A stretch of DNA of 64,000 bases from Stenotrophomonas maltophilia (lineage in GTDB: Bacteria > Pseudomonadota > Gammaproteobacteria > Xanthomonadales > Xanthomonadaceae). Shown here one piece after another: positions 60,016 through 64,000 of this stretch. Position numbers and translations under genes: made by a program. Position 1 is the stretch's first letter; each line of letters begins with the position of its first letter. The stretch is from positions 124,001 to 188,000 of the forward strand of contig NZ_NIVS01000032.1 in the NCBI RefSeq assembly GCF_002205165.1, written 5' to 3'. The notes beneath the pieces are model-generated. The model did not search any database. It was not told where the DNA came from and saw only the letters and a list, made by a program, of their open reading frames with translations.

Positions 60016-61407
60016 ATGCCAAACAAGCAACTCACCACCATCAACCCGCTGACCGAAGAAGTGCTCGCCACCTATTCCTACATGTCAGACGACGAAGCCG
60101 CGGCCACCGTGAAGGCAAGCCATGACGCGTTTCTTCAATGGCGTCTGCGCAGCCTGGATGAGCGAGCGAAAGTGATCGCGGACATCGCCAAGGCGCTTCG
60201 TGCGCGCAAGGAAGCGTTCGCGCAGCTGATGACCGACGAGGTCGGCAAGCTCATTGAAGACAGCCGTACCGAAGTCGAGCTCTGCGCCAGCATCTGTGAT
60301 TACACCGCCAAGCAGGGCCCCGTCGCCCTGGCTGATGAAGAGCGCGACGTGGAGGGCGCTACCGGCATCGTGACCCACGCCCCCATCGGCGTGGTCTACG
60401 GCATTCAGCCGTGGAACTTCCCGGCCTACCAGGCCATCCGCTATTCCATTGCCAGCCTGATGGCAGGCAATGGCGTCTTGCTCAAACATGCCGAGAGCTG
60501 CACCGGCAGTGGACTGCTGCTGCGTGATATCTACGAAAGTGCCGGGCTGCCCAAGGGGCTGTTCGGGGTGCTGTTGATCACCCACGATCAATCCAATGAC
60601 ATCGTGGAAAACGACTTGGTGCGCGCGGTGACCCTCACCGGGAGCGAGGCGGCAGGGCGCACCGTGGCCGCCAAGGCCGGCGCGGCACTCAAAAAAACGG
60701 TGCTCGAGCTGGGCTCGAATGACGCCTATCTGGTGCTGGACGACGCCGACCTGGACCTGGCGGTGAAGACCTGCGTCAAAGGGCGCCTGTTCAACAACGG
60801 GCAGACCTGCGTCAATGCCAAGCGCTTCATCGTGACAAAGAAGAATTACGAGACCTTCGTCAGCGCCTACGCAACGGCGTTCGAGGCGATCCGAATGGGC
60901 GACCCGAATGCCGACAACACCCAGCTCGGCCCCATGGTCTCCAAGGCGCAGCGCGACAAGCTGCACGAACAGGTGACCAAGAGCGTCTCGCAGGGGTCGC
61001 GTCTGGTGGTAGGCGGTGAAGTGCCAGACCGCACCGGCTGGTTCTATCCGGCCACGGTGCTGGCGGATGTGGCACCGGGGCAGGTGGCCTACGAGGATGA
61101 GCTGTTCGGTCCGGCAGCGGCCATCATCCGCGCGGAGGACGATGAGGATGCGATGCGCATCGCCAACGACAGCCGCTACGGCCTGGGCGGCGGCATCTTC
61201 AGCCGCGACGTGGAGCGCGCCCGGGAGCTGGCCAGCAAGTATTTCGACGCCGGCATGGTCTTCATCAACACCTTCGACGTGGCATCGCCAATGCTTCCGT
61301 TCGGTGGCGTGAAGGCATCCGGGTATGGTCGCGAACACGGCCCGGAAGGTCTGAAGGAGTTTGTGAACGTGAAGTCGATCAAGATTGCGGCTGTCGTACC
61401 CGGTTGA
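60016..61407 (+). CDS. NAD-dependent succinate-semialdehyde-type dehydrogenase
   Basis: 463-aa aldehyde dehydrogenase. Catalytic Cys265 is in GQTCVNAKRF and Glu231 in VLELGSNDAYLVL. IQPWNFPAYQAIRYSIASL and EDELFGPAAAII are typical of the short-branch SSADH (YneI/Sad) subfamily, which oxidises succinate semialdehyde to succinate with NAD. The N-terminal INPLTEEVLATY and the C-terminal GGVKASGYGREHG are also typical. It stands alone, so a GABA or 4-hydroxybutyrate role is inferred from family only. An inverted repeat follows the stop. Confidence 0.92.
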   Translation: MPNKQLTTINPLTEEVLATYSYMSDDEAAATVKASHDAFLQWRLRSLDERAKVIADIAKALRARKEAFAQLMTDEVGKLIEDSRTEVELCASICDYTAKQGPVALADEERDVEGATGIVTHAPIGVVYGIQPWNFPAYQAIRYSIASLMAGNGVLLKHAESCTGSGLLLRDIYESAGLPKGLFGVLLITHDQSNDIVENDLVRAVTLTGSEAAGRTVAAKAGAALKKTVLELGSNDAYLVLDDADLDLAVKTCVKGRLFNNGQTCVNAKRFIVTKKNYETFVSAYATAFEAIRMGDPNADNTQLGPMVSKAQRDKLHEQVTKSVSQGSRLVVGGEVPDRTGWFYPATVLADVAPGQVAYEDELFGPAAAIIRAEDDEDAMRIANDSRYGLGGGIFSRDVERARELASKYFDAGMVFINTFDVASPMLPFGGVKASGYGREHGPEGLKEFVNVKSIKIAAVVPG

Positions 61408-61434
61408 TCCGCGCTCGGCGCCACGACGCGGAAT

Positions 61435-61464
61435 ACGTAGCTGTTATTGAAGAACCAGCTACGT
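61435..61464. terminator. Hairpin after the SSADH-type gene
   Basis: ACGTAGCTG (61435-61443) and CAGCTACGT (61456-61464) are perfect 9-bp arms with a 12-nt loop, 28 bp after the stop. The flanks are A/T-containing but no T run is present. It may end both convergent transcripts. Confidence 0.5.
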
Positions 61465-61472
61465 TGAGCAAA

Positions 61473-61500
61473 CAAAACTCCCGGCCCGCCCAAGGGCCGG
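61473..61500 (-). terminator. Intrinsic terminator for the broken minus-strand gene
   Basis: Read on the minus strand, CCGGCCC, loop TTGGGC and GGGCCGG (61500 to 61481) are followed by GAGTTTTGTTT. A GC stem followed by a T-rich tract 5 bp after the stop at 61506 is a clear Rho-independent terminator. It shows that the interrupted reading frame upstream was a genuine gene. Confidence 0.75.
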
Positions 61501-61505
61501 GGACA

Positions 61506-61860
61506 TCATAGAGCGGGCCGCTGGGCCGCTGCTTCCCAGGTTGTCCGCCCATTCCTTGCCTGAAGCTGCGTGACCCGTGGCTCTGTCCCTTGGAGAACGC
61601 GCCGGCACGCGGTTATGTGGAGACGAACCGGTTCGTGATCACCAGCCAGAGCGGCGACGATACGGCGCGTCATTGTCGGGTGACCCCCCTTGCGCTCGGT
61701 ACAGGCGTTCTGCAGTTTCTTCTTTGCCGCCCAGATGCCGGCATCTCGGTTGGCCTCGTCTGCACTGTGCACTGTAAGTCAGGTTGACCGTTTCAGCGGA
61801 GGCAAGGGCACTGAATCCCATCAGGCAGCCAGCAATCACCAGCGTGTGCAGTCTGGTCAT
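61506..61860 (-). pseudogene. Secreted small protein gene broken by a 7-bp duplication
   Basis: ATG 61860 starts a signal peptide, TRLHTLVIAGCLMGFSALASA, but the frame shifts after ETVNLTYSA. Bases 61761-61767 and 61768-61774 are an exact tandem repeat of TGCACTG. Removing one copy restores one continuous 115-residue frame, in which TYSADEANRDAGIWAAKKK leads on to a stop at 61506 followed by an intrinsic terminator. The mature protein would be basic with three or so Cys, family unknown. The gene is inactive as sequenced, unless the repeat is a reversible slippage switch. Confidence 0.7.
61761..61774. repeat. Exact 7-bp tandem duplication
   Basis: TGCACTG is present twice in direct contact. 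Seven bases is not a multiple of three, so it shifts the reading frame of the minus-strand gene. Confidence 0.9.
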
Positions 61861-62033
61861 AGCGCTTTCTCTTGTGGACGCGGGCTGAGTGCCGGCATAG
61901 GTGGCGCGGTGAAGGTGCTGTGGTCAGGCCGGCGCCCGATGACCGATGGGTCATGCGGTAGGGCGGTGAAAGCGTGTATTTGACGTTAGGATGCGTGGAT
62001 CGGTACAGGGGCCGACGCGCCAGAGGAGCAGCA

Positions 62034-62762
62034 ATGGATATGCATGCACAGGCGGAGGTGGGTGCGCCACAGCCGCGAGGCTCACAGGAGCTGACGTTCC
62101 ATTGGCTCTACCAGCGGGTGCAGGGACTGATGGACCACAGCATCTATCCCAAGCCGGGCAGGATGGAAAAGTGGTCTGTCCGGGTAGGTATGGCGGCGGC
62201 GGCCATCGGGGTCCTGACAGCCCTCGTCCCGGACCTGTGGCTTCCTGGGAGCGTGGCCCTGATCGTAGTCGTGGCTTGCTTGGTTGTGGAAGGCGTTGGC
62301 TTCGCCCTTGGCGGCATACTCGCGGTACGCAGGGAGATCCGCCAGTACACCCAGCCCAGGTTGTCGCATGCCAGGGAAATGGACAGCGAGTTCATCTATT
62401 GGCAGGCAGCGATCGCCGATCTCCGTGCGTTCCCTAAAGCCCAGCGCGAACAGAGGCTGCGTTATGTCAGCAATCTGCGAACCAACATGATTGATCGCAT
62501 GGGCTTGATGTACGGCGGGCTGCAGCGGCTTGGGCCGTTCCCGTTGCTCCTTGCTCTCTACCTGCAGTTCCGTGGCTGGAAGTGGGGAGAGTGGGGCGCT
62601 GTTTTTGATGTTGGCTGGGTGGGTGCACTGCTGATCTTTGGGTTGGCGCTTTTGTATCTGCTCGGCTGGATGTTGATTGGGCAACGTATACGGCTGGATA
62701 CCTACGTTGCCTTGTTGGAGGCTTCCATCCAGGAGCCCGAACCGGGTACAGGCGTGCAATGA
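62034..62762 (+). CDS. Polytopic membrane protein, unknown function
   Basis: 242-aa inner-membrane protein that I do not recognise. A soluble N-terminal region (about 1-45) is followed by two helices (about 47-95: VGMAAAAIGVLTALVPDLWLPG, VALIVVVACLVVEGVGFALGG). A cytosolic segment rich in Arg, Gln and Tyr (about 97-160) and two more helices (about 165-225) follow. AGGAG lies about 7 nt before the ATG. No operon partner is visible. Confidence 0.72.
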   Translation: MDMHAQAEVGAPQPRGSQELTFHWLYQRVQGLMDHSIYPKPGRMEKWSVRVGMAAAAIGVLTALVPDLWLPGSVALIVVVACLVVEGVGFALGGILAVRREIRQYTQPRLSHAREMDSEFIYWQAAIADLRAFPKAQREQRLRYVSNLRTNMIDRMGLMYGGLQRLGPFPLLLALYLQFRGWKWGEWGAVFDVGWVGALLIFGLALLYLLGWMLIGQRIRLDTYVALLEASIQEPEPGTGVQ

Positions 62763-63478
62763 CGAGCGCCAGACTGGAGTTAAAAGAGCGGCTCAGACTC
62801 CAAAGCGCGCAAGAGAGTCATGACCAAGCCCGGCCATCACCAATTTGCTGCAGTGTCTTGCACCACCGAATTGAACAGATATCCGGCACCTACCCTGTTC
62901 AGCTAAGAGTGACGCGCGGTCACGATGATTAGGGTTCGTTATCGAGGGTGAAGCGTACTTCCGCTTCTGGCTGAAAGCGGACACTGCTTGACCCATGCCT
63001 TGCCAATCTGTAGCGCTCGTCGGCCTTGACTGCTGTCGGTGGGCGAGCACTAGCGCGCCCGGGCCGCCGGTTTCGTACTTGATCGAAGCCACAGCTGCCC
63101 GAGCATCGAAGGCCATTATCCCGGCCGCGACCGGACGAAATGGCGGGTCATCAGCTCCCACGTGCTCGTGCAGTGTCGCCAAACAGAGCTCCCACTAAGT
63201 GTCGATGACCGCTTCGTGCTCACGGACCGAGATTCGGGTCTGCCAGCTATCCGCTGCGGCACCAGCCCGGCTCCTCAAGACTTACGGCAGCTCGTTGTGA
63301 CGGAGCCAGGTTGTAGCTCGCCGTCATGGACGACAAATTGCCCGCGACTGTGGGCGACCCAGACTGCCTGCGTCGCGCATCGGCGTCTGGACAAATTGGC
63401 CGTACATGTATGGACATACTCTGAACAGAACGAACGCGTGCTCTATACCCTACCGCTAATCCGAAAACCGTCGCGCGG

Positions 63479-63484
63479 TATACA
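63479..63484 (+). promoter_or_regulatory. -10-like TATACA upstream of the BLUF gene
   Basis: TATACA lies 69 bp before the BLUF ATG, inside GGTATACACG. No strong -35 partner is seen at 17 bp, so this is a weak call. Confidence 0.25.
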
Positions 63485-63529
63485 CGCAGCCCGTGGACGG
63501 GTGTAGGGTCGCGCCAATCGGGGGGGGGG

Positions 63530-63539
63530 CGAGAATCAA
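63530..63539 (+). repeat. Run of ten G in the BLUF 5' leader
   Basis: Ten consecutive G lie 13 bp before the BLUF start codon and just ahead of its GGAGG ribosome site. Homopolymer runs of this length change length easily during replication and can alter promoter spacing or mRNA structure. Confidence 0.85.
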
Positions 63540-63552
63540 GGAGGGAGGCACG

Positions 63553-63840
63553 ATGCCCCTGCACGTACTCGTCTACTGCAGCCAGGCTATACCCGGGCTG
63601 ACCTTTGACCAAATTGACGACCTTGCCAAGGACGCCGCTGCCCATAACGCAATCGCTGGCGTTACCGGGGTATTGCTCACCGATGGCAAAAGGTCCCTTC
63701 AGTACCTTGAAGGGCCGGAGGAAGGGTTGGCCCTGGCCTATTCCCGGATCATCAACGCTACCAGCCATCTGGGCGTCATAGAGCTAGGCCGCAGCGAAGG
63801 TGGCCCGAGACGCTTCCCGTACTGGTCCATGCGCTGGTAG
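63553..63840 (+). CDS. BLUF-domain blue-light sensor, ends at in-frame amber
   Basis: 95-aa BLUF photoreceptor domain that binds FAD. Key residues are conserved: Tyr8 in LVYCSQA, Asn in AHNAIAGVTG, Gln in SLQYLEGPEEG, and Trp/Met in RFPYWSMRW. Start ATG 63553 has GGAGG upstream. The frame ends at TAG 63838-63840, directly after the core domain. The next 53 codons stay open in the same frame (PVETEDLRIAEVSDWRGLG onward), resembling the usual C-terminal helical cap of short BLUF proteins. The gene may thus be truncated by a point mutation such as TTG to TAG, or read through. Confidence 0.85.
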   Translation: MPLHVLVYCSQAIPGLTFDQIDDLAKDAAAHNAIAGVTGVLLTDGKRSLQYLEGPEEGLALAYSRIINATSHLGVIELGRSEGGPRRFPYWSMRW

Positions 63841-64000
63841 CCGGTGGAAACTGAAGACCTCCGTATCGCAGAGGTGAGCGACTGGCGGGGGCTGGGCAGC
63901 CGCGACGAAGTGGATATCGACCAAGTCCCGACCGGGATTGAGGGCGTCGCCCAACTGGTGATTCCCTATGTCGATGTGGGGCGGCTGAATCGCCCAGGGT
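63841..64000 (+). other. In-frame continuation of the BLUF gene past the amber codon
   Basis: Fifty-three sense codons follow the TAG without a stop to the window edge. The text VETEDLRIAEVSDWRGL and GIEGVAQLVIPYVDV looks like a folded C-terminal extension, not random sequence. It has a possible GTG start at 63844 but no ribosome site. It is most simply the second half of the same gene. Confidence 0.6.

Larger units (their letters stand above)
62763..63552. other. Gene-poor stretch of about 0.8 kb
   Basis: No convincing gene is seen. Open frames exist on both strands (for example about 62793-63182 minus) but have no ribosome site, signal or recognisable domain. An imperfect hairpin with arms TCCGCTT (62960-62966) and AAGCGGA (62975-62981) is present. 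Base composition is somewhat less GC-biased than the flanks, with several AT-rich patches. Decayed coding sequence or a recombination scar is possible. The last part contains the promoter region of the BLUF gene. Confidence 0.5.

Noticed and set aside
62793-63182. 129-codon minus-strand frame in the gene-poor stretch
   Set aside because: No ribosome site, no domain and atypical residue use; coding status cannot be supported, so it is described only within the gene-poor region.
1-64000. CRISPR array, tRNA, rRNA, insertion sequence or prophage
   Set aside because: No regular spaced repeats, cloverleaf-like tRNA, ribosomal RNA, transposase or phage structural genes were seen while reading the window.

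Overview
The window is about 64 kb of GC-rich, densely packed bacterial chromosome. Gene content points to a gammaproteobacterium of the Xanthomonadaceae/Lysobacteraceae, most likely Stenotrophomonas- or Xanthomonas-like. The supporting genes are a GH92 mannosidase, a large TonB-dependent receptor, an ArgO/ArgP pair, Coq7, an Fsr-type MFS exporter, a BLUF protein and a FAD-glucose-dehydrogenase operon. The genus is inferred from gene style only. No rRNA, tRNA, insertion sequence, prophage or CRISPR array was recognised.

Layout. 0-8.3 kb: a luciferase-like oxidoreductase/aldo-keto reductase pair, a host-attachment-type protein with a thioredoxin, a ProP-type symporter, a GH92 alpha-mannosidase, and a Phd-antitoxin/zeta-toxin-like pair behind a perfect 13-bp inverted repeat. 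8.3-18 kb: argO/argP, a small catalase-like protein with a YciF ferritin-like protein, DNA repair genes (Mpg glycosylase, exonuclease III) with an M23 peptidase, an AraC regulator facing an Fsr-type exporter, TauE and prolyl aminopeptidase. 18-26 kb: an SPFH/zinc-ribbon/small-membrane-protein operon resembling ydjGHI stress modules, an ECF sigma/ChrR pair, a GAF-EAL phosphodiesterase, an unusual SDR with a zinc ribbon, and three small proteins. 26.7-31.6 kb: an overlapping operon for a three-subunit FAD-glucose/sorbitol dehydrogenase and an OprB-like porin. 31.7-37.4 kb: a response regulator, a YkgJ protein, and a TolC-HlyD-ABC2-ABC2 export operon without its own ATPase.

37.5-45.5 kb looks like a peptide/D-amino-acid scavenging cluster: alpha/beta hydrolase, D-aminoacylase-like amidohydrolase, serine hydrolase, dipeptide epimerase and TonB-dependent receptor. 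Three separate transcription units in it share almost the same promoter architecture (TTGACA-N-TTCTC, then a dyad over the -10 region). This implies one regulator for the cluster, although no regulator gene lies inside it. The epimerase is also preceded by a 23-codon leader ORF that overlaps its start codon by one base.

45.6-64 kb: a lipoprotein, coq7, a LysR regulator, an MFS exporter, an M19 dipeptidase divergent from an acetolactate-synthase-like enzyme plus aldehyde dehydrogenase, a second beta-lactamase-fold lipoprotein, a membrane-anchored Mrr-type nuclease, a TraB/ChaN-like secreted protein, a membrane-fused PQQ-type sugar dehydrogenase and a succinate-semialdehyde-type dehydrogenase. 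The last 3 kb shows decay or switching: a secreted-protein gene broken by an exact 7-bp tandem duplication, a gene-poor stretch of about 0.8 kb, and a BLUF photoreceptor gene preceded by a run of ten G and interrupted by an in-frame amber codon.
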